A DNA stretch of 58,978 bases from Oceanobacillus_B kapialis (GCF_042685265.1 NZ_JBHUMX010000038.1), one strand, 5' to 3'. Positions 18,657 through 26,620 are shown, counted from the first letter of the stretch. Program-made: numbers and translations. The notes: generated from the letters alone by a model not told the origin.

Positions 18657-18805
18657 ATGAAAAGTATTACAAAATACTCAGGTTCTAACCCCAAGTCAGC
18701 TTTAGTGTTTAGAATGGCACCTCCTACAAAAAATAAAGTAATCAAAAGAGCTAAGGTACCGCTCAACAAAAGGTTAGACAATGTTATGATGTGACGAGTT
18801 CCCAC
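18524..18805 (-). CDS. Small three-helix membrane protein
   Basis: 93 residues from a GTG seven bases after GGGAGGGG. Hydrophobic segments lie at about 8-30 (LSNLLLSGTLALLITLFFVGG), 45-62 (YFVILFIWGIGATFGFL) and 68-90. There is no recognisable family. It is followed in overlapping sequence by another small membrane frame, so the two may act as a pair. Confidence 0.6.
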   Translation of the reverse strand: MGTRHIITLSNLLLSGTLALLITLFFVGGAILNTKADLGLEPEYFVILFIWGIGATFGFLQFLKNLVRYFVLSLFTTWASIPLGVYLGYIMAK

Positions 18806-18853
18806 GTTATGCCCCTCCCGCTGCTTTTAGGCCAAATTAAAACTATTAAAGAC

Positions 18854-19291
18854 CTAATCTATTACCAACATATTGGCCTCATCAAACTCCCAGTCTTCTC
18901 CATATGCAACTTCCCAATAGTAGCCATCAAGATCCGTAAAGTATCCTCCATATCCGCCCCAGTCGGTTGCTATAGGCTCTTTTACAATTTTGGCCCCTAC
19001 TAATCTTGCCTTTTGTAAGACATTATCAACTTCTTCTTTTGATTTCGCATTATATGCCAAGGTAATCCCAGGAAAGCCTTCAGGTGTTGTTGGCGGATTC
19101 TCACTATTTATATCCTTTGCAAGCTCCTCTAGTGGATATAAGGCAATCCTTGAACCTTCATTCCTAAAGAAAATAATAGCTGGATTGGTTTCAGGTCCGC
19201 GAATTGCTGTATCAAAACCTAGCTCCTGGAAAAAATTAAGCGCCTTTATATTATCCTTTGTACCAAGTGTAATTAAGTTTACCCTATTCAC
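18854..19291 (-). CDS. VOC (glyoxalase/bleomycin-resistance fold) family protein
   Basis: 145 residues from a GTG preceded by GGGGG. The sequence has the paired beta-alpha-beta layout: VNLITLGTKDNIKALNFFQELGF, then IIFFRNEGSRIALYPLEELA, GITLAYNAKSKEEVDNVLQKARLVGAKIV and GGYGGYFTDLDGYYWEVAYG. The last block carries the usual metal-ligand glutamate. The substrate is unknown. Members include metal-dependent isomerases and drug-binding proteins. It lies in the minus-strand run of small-molecule modifying genes. Confidence 0.85.
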   Translation of the reverse strand: MNRVNLITLGTKDNIKALNFFQELGFDTAIRGPETNPAIIFFRNEGSRIALYPLEELAKDINSENPPTTPEGFPGITLAYNAKSKEEVDNVLQKARLVGAKIVKEPIATDWGGYGGYFTDLDGYYWEVAYGEDWEFDEANMLVID

Positions 19292-19369
19292 GTTCTAACC
19301 CCCTTATCAGTTTTGCTATATATTCTTTCTACATGGAAGCTCCAATAACCTTTAATAACAATAGACTTC

Positions 19370-19831
19370 TCATAAAGACTGCCATACAATCTCCCGATAT
19401 TTAACAAACCCCAGCTTTTCATAAAATTCATCAGCAATATTATTATTAAACCAGTAATCTAGCTCTATCCTATCTGTCTCTTTTTCTTTTGCCACGGAGT
19501 ATATGTAGTTCATTAATTTAGTACCATACCCTTTTTTTCTATGTGTGGAATTAATACTTAACTGGTGGACATAAAGAGATCTATATGCCTTTTTAAAAGC
19601 ATTCTCAGGATATTCTCTTATTTCAAGCCAAGCATAACCAACTGCTTGCTGGCAATCTTTTACTAGTAGGAAGATAAAATGATCTTTGTTGATAAGCTTT
19701 CTAAATTCTTCTCTCGCTGAGTTATAGTCGTATTCTTTAAAGTGCTTGGGGTATAAAGAATAGTGTAGATCATGGACAGGTTTGTTCAATATTGCAATTA
19801 ATTCATAATCACTTGTTTGGCTTATTTTCAT
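19370..19831 (-). CDS. GNAT-family N-acetyltransferase
   Basis: The 153-residue protein contains VHQLSINSTHRKKGYGTKLMNYIYSVA (acetyl-CoA loop) and LDYWFNNNIADEFYEKLGFVKYREIV, the standard C-terminal part of GNAT proteins. GGGGATG lies before the ATG. The acceptor is unknown. Confidence 0.8.
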   Translation of the reverse strand: MKISQTSDYELIAILNKPVHDLHYSLYPKHFKEYDYNSAREEFRKLINKDHFIFLLVKDCQQAVGYAWLEIREYPENAFKKAYRSLYVHQLSINSTHRKKGYGTKLMNYIYSVAKEKETDRIELDYWFNNNIADEFYEKLGFVKYREIVWQSL

Positions 19832-19850
19832 ATTACATCCCCTTAAACAT

Positions 19851-20369
19851 CTATTTATTTCTTAACAATCTTTTAATCGCTCTAATCTGGCCCCGGTGAT
19901 TGATTTCATCTTCCATAACGTGAAACCATAAATAGTAATTATTATATAAAACGCCATTATCCCACTTATTTTCTTCAAACAACCAAGCGTCTTGAACACC
20001 TTTTAAATATAATAGCGTCTTCTCCCTAACGCGTGATAATTCTTCTATGTAACATTGCACAGAATTAAACTTTATGCTATTTCTCGCTCTATCTCCTAAA
20101 ACCAAAGCATTTCCCCATTTTTCATATTCTTCTTTTGTCAAATCTCTTCTTTCAAACGAGATAACTTGGTGCACATACTCGATCGAATTGATATGGGCTA
20201 GGAGTGCACCTATTGAATTTGCGCTGTCACATGTTAAATAATCCAATTCTTTCTGTGTTAAATCAGAAATTTCTTTTAAAGTGATTTCCCTAGAATGTTG
20301 CAACATCCATACAAGCTCACCTACTTTTTCACTATAGTTGTTATCCCCGATTATTTGATAATTGATCAT
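19851..20369 (-). CDS. DinB-family protein
   Basis: About 172 residues. I chose the ATG at 20369, seven bases from GGAGG, over the TTG one codon earlier. A four-helix bundle is predicted with the His residues that bind metal in DinB/DUF664 proteins: LLAHINSIEYVHQV near residue 60 and WFHVMEDEINHRGQ near 150. It is related to bacillithiol- or mycothiol-dependent enzymes, but the reaction is not known. It is 20 bases upstream of an acetyltransferase gene. Confidence 0.8.
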   Translation of the reverse strand: MINYQIIGDNNYSEKVGELVWMLQHSREITLKEISDLTQKELDYLTCDSANSIGALLAHINSIEYVHQVISFERRDLTKEEYEKWGNALVLGDRARNSIKFNSVQCYIEELSRVREKTLLYLKGVQDAWLFEENKWDNGVLYNNYYLWFHVMEDEINHRGQIRAIKRLLRNK

Positions 20370-20413
20370 CAAGCTACCTCCAATTTACTCTTTAGAATAA
20401 AATCCACTCAGTA

Positions 20414-21355
20414 TTAAGCACCTAAAAAGGAATGATCATGCTCAATCCTCATCCTAAAGTGATTCATTATCCGTATTTCATTTTCCGTCAGCTTGTCTTG
20501 GTCCCAATACATATGCATTAAGCTATACTCGAATATTTCCTTCAATTTTATAAACAGAGGAAGCTGGTCTATCATTTCTATAGATAGTGTATTCTCTTCC
20601 TGATATCCCTTTATTATTGCTTGGGTAATTTGCTGTCTATAGTCCGAAATGTTACCTCCTCCTACAAAGGAATACTCAACAGCACTATAAATCGGTACAG
20701 CTAAATCAAAAATATAAAAATGTTTCTCACAATCTTGGAAATCGACCATTGTTAATTTCAAGTCTTTATCTACTAATATATTTCCTAACCATAAGTCTCC
20801 GTGCAGCAACCCATAATTAAATGTACTTTTTGGAAGTTTTTTAATTGTTGTTACAACCTCTTCCGCTATATTCCTAATTGTCGTTTCTTCTTTTGGAATA
20901 TATTTATGGAAGGCATATTCCTCGTTCTCATGCCAATCTCTAATGTATTTTACCGGGTGTTTATCTTCATATTGCTTAGAGAGATGGTGTAATTTTCCTA
21001 TTTGCCGCCCTAATTCTTTTAATACATCGGCATCCCATTGTTTTCTTGGTAAATGGATGCCAGGAGCAGCTTGATAAAGAACTGTTAATAACTCCCTTCC
21101 GTCAATTGGTATATTTTCTACTACCTTACCATTAATAGAAGTTATCACTGGCGATACGCCAAAACCTCTTTTATGTAAGTAGCTTGTATAATTTACTTCT
21201 TCAAATTGCTCCTCGTAATTCTTGTAATTGGTTACCCTTGCAAAAAACTCACCTTCATTGGCAATACAACGAAACATTTCATTTGTTACAGCTTCTACTT
21301 TTTGTATTTTTAATGCGTATTTTTCATTAAGTAATCCAAGTATTTTTTGGGCCAT
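20414..21355 (-). CDS. Aminoglycoside-phosphotransferase-like kinase (APH/choline-kinase fold)
   Basis: The 313-residue protein has the catalytic loop GLLHGDLWLGNILVDKDLKLTMVDFQDCE at about 184-212, containing the HGD aspartate, the asparagine and the DFQ metal aspartate. The N-lobe reads FRCIANEGEFFARVTNY. Such Bacillaceae proteins are annotated as phosphotransferase-enzyme family. Substrates range from homoserine-like molecules to antibiotics. AGAGGGG precedes the ATG. It fits the surrounding group of small-molecule modifying genes. Confidence 0.82.
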   Translation of the reverse strand: MAQKILGLLNEKYALKIQKVEAVTNEMFRCIANEGEFFARVTNYKNYEEQFEEVNYTSYLHKRGFGVSPVITSINGKVVENIPIDGRELLTVLYQAAPGIHLPRKQWDADVLKELGRQIGKLHHLSKQYEDKHPVKYIRDWHENEEYAFHKYIPKEETTIRNIAEEVVTTIKKLPKSTFNYGLLHGDLWLGNILVDKDLKLTMVDFQDCEKHFYIFDLAVPIYSAVEYSFVGGGNISDYRQQITQAIIKGYQEENTLSIEMIDQLPLFIKLKEIFEYSLMHMYWDQDKLTENEIRIMNHFRMRIEHDHSFLGA

Positions 21356-21399
21356 TTTTTTCCCCTCTTTTAATCAAGCTTTTAAACATACCCCATATT

Positions 21400-21879
21400 T
21401 TAGTTCAAACTAACAGAACTGAATGTTTGCGTATACTTCCCATCCTTATAGTTTTCTTTAAAATTATCGTTACTCAATTCTTTTATTAGTCCTTTCCAAA
21501 AGGAACGCGCAGGCTTATTATTTTCTATTTGCGTAATTTCCCACTCCCCAGGAAACATGGTAAACATTTTTTTAGCAATTTCTTTGCCAAATCCATTTCC
21601 GCTATGTTTGGCCATAATAAAGAACTCTAGTATTGTGTTTCGGTTTGACTCTGTAGCACTATTCATTAGAACAAAACCAATTAATTCACTGTCCAGGTTT
21701 ATGAAAAACGCATGAAAGGTGTCATTGTTCCAGTAATTATCTAACTTAAATGGCTTATAAAGACCATTATTATCCAATCTAATCGAAGGAATATATTTAC
21801 TAAATTCATAAATATAAAATTGCATCATATTGTGTAGTACTTCTTCTTGGCATTCTTGAACCTCTTGCAATGTCAACAT
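21400..21879 (-). CDS. GNAT-family N-acetyltransferase
   Basis: The 159-residue protein contains FHAFFINLDSELIGFVLMN, ILEFFIMAKHSGNGFGKEIAKKMF (acetyl-CoA loop) and WEITQIENNKPARSFWKGLI, which are hallmarks of one Bacillus GNAT subgroup. GAGGGG lies upstream of the ATG. The acceptor is unknown. It is the first gene of the minus-strand run that reaches down to the methyltransferase. Confidence 0.78.
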   Translation of the reverse strand: MLTLQEVQECQEEVLHNMMQFYIYEFSKYIPSIRLDNNGLYKPFKLDNYWNNDTFHAFFINLDSELIGFVLMNSATESNRNTILEFFIMAKHSGNGFGKEIAKKMFTMFPGEWEITQIENNKPARSFWKGLIKELSNDNFKENYKDGKYTQTFSSVSLN

Positions 21880-21965
21880 AAATCTTACTGACCCCTCTCT
21901 AACTTATTGGCTTCACTTCGAACAACTCTTCAGAAATGTATGAAAACTACTTTTATAAGTTTACC

Positions 21966-22015
21966 ATAAAAAATAAACTGTGTAGTCACGATTTCGCCCT
22001 GTGCCACACAGTTTA
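21966..22015 (-). terminator. terminator downstream of the first sigma/anti-sigma operon
   Basis: On the minus strand, TAAACTGTGT pairs with ACACAGTTTA and a run of T residues follows. Confidence 0.75.
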
Positions 22016-22093
22016 GACTTTTAAAATAATCACTTCCTTCATTCGATACTAAAGAAGACTTCGTAACCGACTTCTAGGAAGGTAGTGCTTGCG

Positions 22094-22966
22094 TTATTTT
22101 TCTTCACCTAAGTGTTGCTGTAATCTATCCTTGGTGGATTCCAATACAGCCGGATCAATTTCCGTATAGTATATCCCGTCAATAAACTTATCCTCCACCC
22201 CTTCTTCCATTTCAATGACTCGTATGGCTTCCGAAGTTTTCTGCTCAGCTTTAAATTGGCTATATACATCGTTCGGGATATTTGTTTCACTTTCTGTTAA
22301 CAGTGTTTGAAACTGTGAAAAGGAGAGACCTTGCAATACATCCCCAATTTCCTGCTTTAGAATGGTTTCCTGTTGCTCCTCATCCTCACTAATCCCTAGA
22401 GCTTTAAAAAAATCTTTCACTTGTACCGTAGCATAATAATCAATAGGCATGTCGAAGAGGTTTGAAACTGTTTTCACAACAGGGATTGGTGCTGTATTGT
22501 AAGCATAAGCATTGGTCAGCTTATCTTTTGAAATAATTTCTCCTTCTGCATTATATATATCGACATACGCATCGCGAGATATCGGGACTAAATTTATGCT
22601 ATTGTCCTGGCTATTGTATGTCATCAAAACAGTAAAATCGCTTCTACGTGTGACTGGGTTTTCTCCGATTAATAAAGCAGAAAATGATAGTTCTTTATGT
22701 CGGGAAGTCTGTTGCTGCGCGTTTTGTGAATTCATATCATTATTTGCAAATAGGTTAGGGATCAGGATTCCAATTGCTAGCATGATGACCACTACACTTC
22801 CTAAAACAGGTCCTAAATGTCTTCTTATTTTTTCAGGAAAAAGCGAGCCCTTCTGTTGCCCTCTTTGCCGGATTTTATTAAATGTTCTATTTCTGTCATC
22901 TTCCGTAAAATTTAAATCTTCATCATCCATATAGGAAAATAACTTCTTTTTTGACTTTTCATCCAT
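22094..22966 (-). CDS. Membrane anti-sigma factor with an LCP-like extracytoplasmic domain
   Basis: About 290 residues. The start is the ATG at 22966 or 22972; both overlap the end of the sigma gene. Residues 1-50 are cytoplasmic and charged (KKKLFSYMDDEDLNFTEDDRNRTFNKIRQRG). A single membrane helix follows (VLGSVVVIMLAIGILIPNLF, about 55-75). The outside part reads FSALLIGENPVTRRSDFTVLMTYN, NLVPISRDAYVDIY and KLTNAYAYNTAPIPVVKTVSNLFDMPIDYYATVQV. This is the first half of the LytR-CpsA-Psr fold, including the RSD and SRD motifs. The second half of LCP enzymes, with its Arg-rich motif, is absent. The position next to an ECF sigma gene supports the anti-sigma role. A lipid-pyrophosphate sensor is an inference. 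Confidence 0.72.
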   Translation of the reverse strand: MDEKSKKKLFSYMDDEDLNFTEDDRNRTFNKIRQRGQQKGSLFPEKIRRHLGPVLGSVVVIMLAIGILIPNLFANNDMNSQNAQQQTSRHKELSFSALLIGENPVTRRSDFTVLMTYNSQDNSINLVPISRDAYVDIYNAEGEIISKDKLTNAYAYNTAPIPVVKTVSNLFDMPIDYYATVQVKDFFKALGISEDEEQQETILKQEIGDVLQGLSFSQFQTLLTESETNIPNDVYSQFKAEQKTSEAIRVIEMEEGVEDKFIDGIYYTEIDPAVLESTKDRLQQHLGEEK

Positions 22967-23480
22967 GAACATTTCCCTCCTCCATTAAGCTTTTTAACCT
23001 TTTCTTCCCTCTGCTCAGTCGAGTTTTTACGGTGTTCAGATTAAGCTCTGTCAATTGGGCAATTTCTTCTAGAGAAAAAGATTTATAGTAAAAAAGAAAA
23101 ATAACTTCGCGATATTTTTGTGGCAAAGAAAAGATTAAATTCTTCATCTCTTCGTGTTCGGAATCTTTAACCACCTGCTCTTCAGTAGAAGGTGAAAAGG
23201 AGGTAACTACATTCTCAAAAAGATTCTTAACATGGACTTTCCGGTAATACCAGCTTTTTAAATAATCCTTACATTGGTTAATCGTGATCCTATAGAGCCA
23301 TGTCTTAATTGAGGAGTCAAAACGAAAATCATCTATGTTTTCATAGCATTTAATAAACGTGCTTTGTACCATATCCTTGGCAGTCTCATTATCTTTTACA
23401 TAGTGAAACGCTAATCTAACTAATTCACCTCCATGTTCCTTCATAATTTCTTCTAATATTTCTTCTTTTGTCCTCTCCAT
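22959..23480 (-). CDS. ECF-type RNA polymerase sigma factor
   Basis: 173 residues from the ATG at 23480, six bases after AGAGGG. A longer frame starts with TTG at 23498. Region 2 is LAFHYVKDNETAKDMVQSTFIKCYENIDDFRFDSSIKTWLYRITINQCKDYL. Region 4 is LPQKYREVIFLFYYKSFSLEEIAQLTELNLNTVKTRLSRGKKRLK. Its last codons (EEGNVHG) overlap the anti-sigma start, so translation is coupled. A perfect ECF-type promoter (23520-23549) lies upstream. It is closest in style to the SigX/SigM/SigV/YlaC group of cell-envelope stress factors. Confidence 0.9.
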   Translation of the reverse strand: MERTKEEILEEIMKEHGGELVRLAFHYVKDNETAKDMVQSTFIKCYENIDDFRFDSSIKTWLYRITINQCKDYLKSWYYRKVHVKNLFENVVTSFSPSTEEQVVKDSEHEEMKNLIFSLPQKYREVIFLFYYKSFSLEEIAQLTELNLNTVKTRLSRGKKRLKSLMEEGNVHG

Positions 23481-23519
23481 AACTGCCCTCTTTCCCAACC
23501 TCTTTCCTTCCTTTGGCCT

Positions 23520-23549
23520 TTAGACGACCACCATTCTAATATAGTTTCA
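23520..23549 (-). promoter_or_regulatory. ECF sigma promoter upstream of the first sigma operon
   Basis: On the minus strand TGAAAC (23544-23549), a 17-base spacer and CGTCTAA (23520-23526) match the consensus used by B. subtilis envelope-stress ECF factors. It lies about 40 bases before the sigma start, as expected for autoregulation. Confidence 0.82.
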
Positions 23550-23576
23550 TAATCTGTGTTTTTTTTTAGGTGGAAA

Positions 23577-23613
23577 TAAAAAACCCCTTCCATTGATAGC
23601 TAAAGGAAAGGAA
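23577..23613 (-). terminator. terminator after the tetR gene
   Basis: On the minus strand CCTTTCC pairs with GGAAGGGG around a loop and is followed by TTTTTTATT. Confidence 0.6.
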
Positions 23614-23628
23614 TTCGTATAACACAGA

Positions 23629-24243
23629 CTATCTATTATTTTCATGTCCAACATATTTTATTGATTGCATATGCGTACGCGCTAACGCAATGACTTCATT
23701 AATAAAATCTTCTTTTTCCTGTTTAAACCCTGTATGTATCCAATTCATAATGAGACCATAAAAACCATAAGCAGTATAGCGTTCAAAATACTCCATATTT
23801 ACTGGAATGTGGTTCACTGTCTCAAAAATAAACTGTTTTTGATAGATGTTTAGGATCGTATTTGGGAATTTATTATGTAAGCCAGGAATTGTATCATCAT
23901 ATTTTATTAGTTCAAAAAAGTATCGATTGTCATAGATATAAGAAATGATGCTGAAAGATTCAGTGCTTAAATTTGTTGTAGACACAGTACGACCAGGGAT
24001 AAATGCCCGTCCCACTGATTCCTCCAAGCCCTTTAGCATGGTATACATTAGTTCTTCTGTGAGTTCAAATTTATCTTGGTAGTGTACGTAAAAGGTACTT
24101 CGGTTATATAAAGCATGGTCTACGATATCTCTTACGGTTATTGAATGATAACCTTTTTCTTTTATCAATTCGATAAGGGACACTCTCAAATGTTCTTTTG
24201 TTCGATTTCTGCGTTGAGTAGACATTTCAAGGTTGCCGTTCAT
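23629..24243 (-). CDS. TetR/AcrR-family regulator
   Basis: The 204-residue protein has an N-terminal helix-turn-helix at about 14-58 (RTKEHLRVSLIELIKEKGYHSITVRDIV, DHALYNRSTFYVHYQDKFEL), the classical TetR signature. The C-terminal ligand domain resembles the TetR_C_33/DhaS-like group. GGAGG precedes the ATG. It is divergent from the SDR gene at 24401, with a perfect palindrome between them at 24276-24296. It very probably represses itself and the dehydrogenase gene. Confidence 0.87.
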   Translation of the reverse strand: MNGNLEMSTQRRNRTKEHLRVSLIELIKEKGYHSITVRDIVDHALYNRSTFYVHYQDKFELTEELMYTMLKGLEESVGRAFIPGRTVSTTNLSTESFSIISYIYDNRYFFELIKYDDTIPGLHNKFPNTILNIYQKQFIFETVNHIPVNMEYFERYTAYGFYGLIMNWIHTGFKQEKEDFINEVIALARTHMQSIKYVGHENNR

Positions 24244-24275
24244 AAATAAACCTCCAAAAAGACATTTTTAACAAA

Positions 24276-24296
24276 AGTGTCTACTGCATAGACACT
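24276..24296. promoter_or_regulatory. Probable TetR-family operator
   Basis: AGTGTCTA and TAGACACT form a perfect inverted repeat with a five-base spacer, 33 bases from the tetR start and in the tetR/SDR divergent region. Size and position fit a TetR dimer site. Confidence 0.75.
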
Positions 24297-24400
24297 AAGC
24301 CATTGATTAATGATTGGTTAGAAGATCAGGAAAGAATAAAATTAAATTATAAATACAATATAAAACGCTTTATTATTCTATTATACTGGAGGAATCTATT

Positions 24401-25138
24401 ATGGGTAAACTGCAAAATAAAGTAGCAATTATTACTGGTGGCGCATCCGGTATTGGGGCAGCAACAGCACACCTATTTGTATCAGAAGGAGCAAAGGTTG
24501 TACTTGTTGATTTAAATGAAGAAAAAGGAAAAACATTGGAAAAAGAATTTAAAGACCAAAACGCTGAAGCTTTATTTGTTAAAGCTAATATCACAAGTGA
24601 AGACGATGTGGCAAACGTGTTTAAAGAGACTATAGATGCATTTGGAAAAGTAGATATCGTGTTCAACAATGCAGGAATTGGCCGTGTACAATCCTCTCAT
24701 GATCTAGAGTACAGTGAGTGGAGAAATACAGTTAACGTTGACTTAGATGGGGTATTTTTAGTTGCACGCGAGGCAATTCGTGAAATGCTAAAAGCAGAGG
24801 GTGGTACTATCGTTAATACAGCTTCTATGTACGGCTGGATTGGTGCACCAGGAAACGCTGCATACAACGCTGCAAAAGGTGGGGTTATTAACCTAACACG
24901 CTCCCTTGCACTTGAATATGCAGAGAAAAACATTCGTATTAACGCATTATGCCCAGGATTTATTGATACTCCAATTATTCCTGAAGAAAGCAAAAAACAA
25001 TTATCAGCTGGCACACCAATGAAGCGTCTTGGAAAAGCAGAAGAAATGGCGAAAGCTGTTTTATTCCTAGCAAGTGATGATTCTTCTTATATGACAGGTA
25101 ATAGCTTAACGGTTGATGGTGGATTTACTGCACAGTAA
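24401..25138 (+). CDS. Short-chain dehydrogenase/reductase (SDR)
   Basis: The 245-residue NAD(P)-dependent oxidoreductase has the cofactor motif TGGASGIGAATA at about 13-24, an acidic residue after strand two (VVLVDLNEE) that favours NAD, NNAG, the catalytic serine in NTASMYGW and the Y-x-x-x-K pair in AYNAAKGG. The C-terminus LTVDGGFTAQ is typical of classical SDRs such as glucose or 3-hydroxyacyl dehydrogenases. GGAGG lies before the ATG. It is controlled, by inference, by the divergent TetR regulator. The substrate is unknown. Confidence 0.88.
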   Translation: MGKLQNKVAIITGGASGIGAATAHLFVSEGAKVVLVDLNEEKGKTLEKEFKDQNAEALFVKANITSEDDVANVFKETIDAFGKVDIVFNNAGIGRVQSSHDLEYSEWRNTVNVDLDGVFLVAREAIREMLKAEGGTIVNTASMYGWIGAPGNAAYNAAKGGVINLTRSLALEYAEKNIRINALCPGFIDTPIIPEESKKQLSAGTPMKRLGKAEEMAKAVLFLASDDSSYMTGNSLTVDGGFTAQ

Positions 25139-25167
25139 GCAGCCTAAAATAAAATGAAAATTAGAGA

Positions 25168-25195
25168 ACAGTGGGGCTCTCCCCACTGTTTTTTT
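25168..25195 (+). terminator. terminator after the SDR gene
   Basis: ACAGTGGGG and CCCCACTGT form a perfect stem with a four-base loop, followed by eight T residues. It touches the stop codon of the convergent membrane-protein gene. Confidence 0.92.
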
Positions 25196-25586
25196 ACTTA
25201 TAGCTCCTAGAATAAATAAAAGCAGTAATTGGCTGTACGACTAAGGTTAACCCGACAACTATTAGTAGTGGAAAATTGTCAATATCACTTAAATTAGAGA
25301 CACCATCTGATATAAGTAATACTGCAGCAGCTAGTATCATTAACACATAATAGCTAATTTTGGAACTTTGTGTGTCGATATGCTCTTCCAATTCATCCTT
25401 GTCCTTTTTTCCATCTAAATCTCCCCAAGTAAGAGAATTAAAAACATAGGCCAATGCAAGAAATCCAAAAAACACACCTGCCCCATCAATCTGGTCATAC
25501 CTTATAAACTTGTATAGTGAGTAGCCAGAAATAATTAAAAATGTTGTGATAGAAATAATAACAGCAAACCTATTTGTTTTGCGCAA
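25194..25586 (-). CDS. Four-helix membrane protein paired with an HTH regulator
   Basis: 130 residues from a TTG, with GAGGTG six bases upstream. Four hydrophobic segments are visible (VIISITTFLIISGYSLYKFI, GAGVFFGFLALAYVFNSL, YYVLMILAAAVLLISDGV, LLIVVGLTLVVQPITAFIY) with a charged middle loop (DLDGKKDKDELEEHID). No named family comes to mind. It follows the small XRE-type regulator by 40 bases. HTH plus small-membrane-protein pairs of this kind are widespread in Bacillaceae, but their role is unknown. Confidence 0.7.
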   Translation of the reverse strand: MRKTNRFAVIISITTFLIISGYSLYKFIRYDQIDGAGVFFGFLALAYVFNSLTWGDLDGKKDKDELEEHIDTQSSKISYYVLMILAAAVLLISDGVSNLSDIDNFPLLIVVGLTLVVQPITAFIYSRSYK

Positions 25587-25626
25587 AAAATCACCTCATA
25601 ATAATTTTTAATTAAATATCAACCCA

Positions 25627-25833
25627 TTAATCCTTTGTATCTTCCTCAAAAATAAACAATTGATCTACAGTCGTGTTAAGTGTTTGCGATAACTTAAATG
25701 CTAACGTTAATGTCGGATCATATTTATTATTCTCAATCGCATTTATGGTTTGTCTGGTAACACCACACATAGACGCGAGTTCTTCCTGCGAAAATTTCAT
25801 GGCTTTTCTAATTACTCTTATATTATTTTTCAA
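25627..25833 (-). CDS. Small XRE-type HTH regulator (YozG/YgzD-like)
   Basis: The 68-residue protein is almost entirely the helix-turn-helix: RVIRKAMKFSQEELASMCGVTRQTINAIENNKYDPTLTLAFKLSQTLNTTVDQLFIFEED. It belongs to the compact group that is usually cotranscribed with a membrane protein, as here. The start is a TTG with AGAGGTG upstream. The promoter at 25877-25905 is wrapped in direct and inverted repeats, suggesting self-control. Confidence 0.87.
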   Translation of the reverse strand: MKNNIRVIRKAMKFSQEELASMCGVTRQTINAIENNKYDPTLTLAFKLSQTLNTTVDQLFIFEEDTKD

Positions 25834-25861
25834 TAATCTTACACCTCTTAAAAAGTAAAAA

Positions 25862-25927
25862 CCTTTTTACATTTCTATTATAAAAACGTCCCTGCATAAT
25901 GTCAAACCCTTTTTACATTATGCAGGG
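25862..25927 (-). promoter_or_regulatory. Promoter and operator region of the HTH/membrane-protein operon
   Basis: On the minus strand TTGACA (25900-25905), a 17-base spacer and TATAAT (25877-25882) form a consensus sigma-A promoter. An 11-base direct repeat (plus-strand CCTTTTTACAT) flanks it at 25862-25872 and 25908-25918. A perfect 12-base inverted repeat (CCCTGCATAATG, 25890-25901, with 25916-25927) covers the -35 box. Repression by the encoded HTH protein is the simplest reading. Confidence 0.8.
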
Positions 25928-26032
25928 TTTTGTTTTACAAGATAATTTCAATAAAACCTACGCTACGTGTAAATATGTATGGAACAGCCCTAGAAAAAGC
26001 AATTCATCTTCTTTATAATTTTTATCAACTAA

Positions 26033-26473
26033 TTAAAAATACGCTTTAAACGGCACTTTTAACGAACTATCCCACTCAGCAACCACATTGCCCTCATTCA
26101 TTATTCTTGCCTTCTCCCCCATCGATTTCTTTAATTCAAACGTATGTCCATCATATGTAAATGAGGTCTCTTCCGTCATACCAAACGATTTCTCGTCTAC
26201 TAGGTTAAGATAAATTTCCCTGTCTCTCCTGTAATAAGTAACATGGTATTGGTTCCTTTTGAAAGGATTAGGGTCCCTTCTAGACGTCAATACAGTCTTA
26301 TTTGTACTATCTTTAAGTTCATAATTTACGAAGAGATGCCCCTTCACAATGAGATCAAACAATTTTTGAATAGGATGCGAGTATGTTTTTGATATTGTTC
26401 CTATTTTGGTATCTCTGTTATAGATCGTAGCAGGCTTTGTAGAAAGCGTATTAAAAAACCGGTATTCATACAT
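26033..26473 (-). CDS. Tubby/LURP-like beta-barrel protein
   Basis: The 146-residue protein has repeating short beta strands and aromatic-basic turns (GTISKTYSHPIQKLFDLI, LFVNYELKDSTNKTVLTSRRDPNPFKR, YHVTYYRRDREIYLNL, GHTFELKKSMGEKARI, VVAEWDSSLKVPFKAYF). This resembles the tubby-C-terminal/LURP-one-related fold found in small Bacillus proteins. AAAGGAT precedes the ATG. Function is unknown. It stands alone between the HTH operon and the second anti-sigma gene. Confidence 0.55.
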   Translation of the reverse strand: MYEYRFFNTLSTKPATIYNRDTKIGTISKTYSHPIQKLFDLIVKGHLFVNYELKDSTNKTVLTSRRDPNPFKRNQYHVTYYRRDREIYLNLVDEKSFGMTEETSFTYDGHTFELKKSMGEKARIMNEGNVVAEWDSSLKVPFKAYF

Positions 26474-26573
26474 GTGGAAAATCCTTTCAAATTAACTTGG
26501 TATAAAGAAATACGTAAATAATTTTTAAGAAGTTTCAACTTAGAAACCATTACTGATAACTACATAAAAACAC

Positions 26574-26606
26574 AAAAAGCCAGCCTATAACCTTGGCTGG
26601 CTTTTA
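26574..26606 (-). terminator. terminator after the second sigma/anti-sigma operon
   Basis: AAAAGCCAGCC and GGCTGGCTTTT pair exactly across a nine-base loop, 15 bases beyond the anti-sigma stop codon. Confidence 0.88.
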
Positions 26607-26620
26607 AATTGCTTATACGT

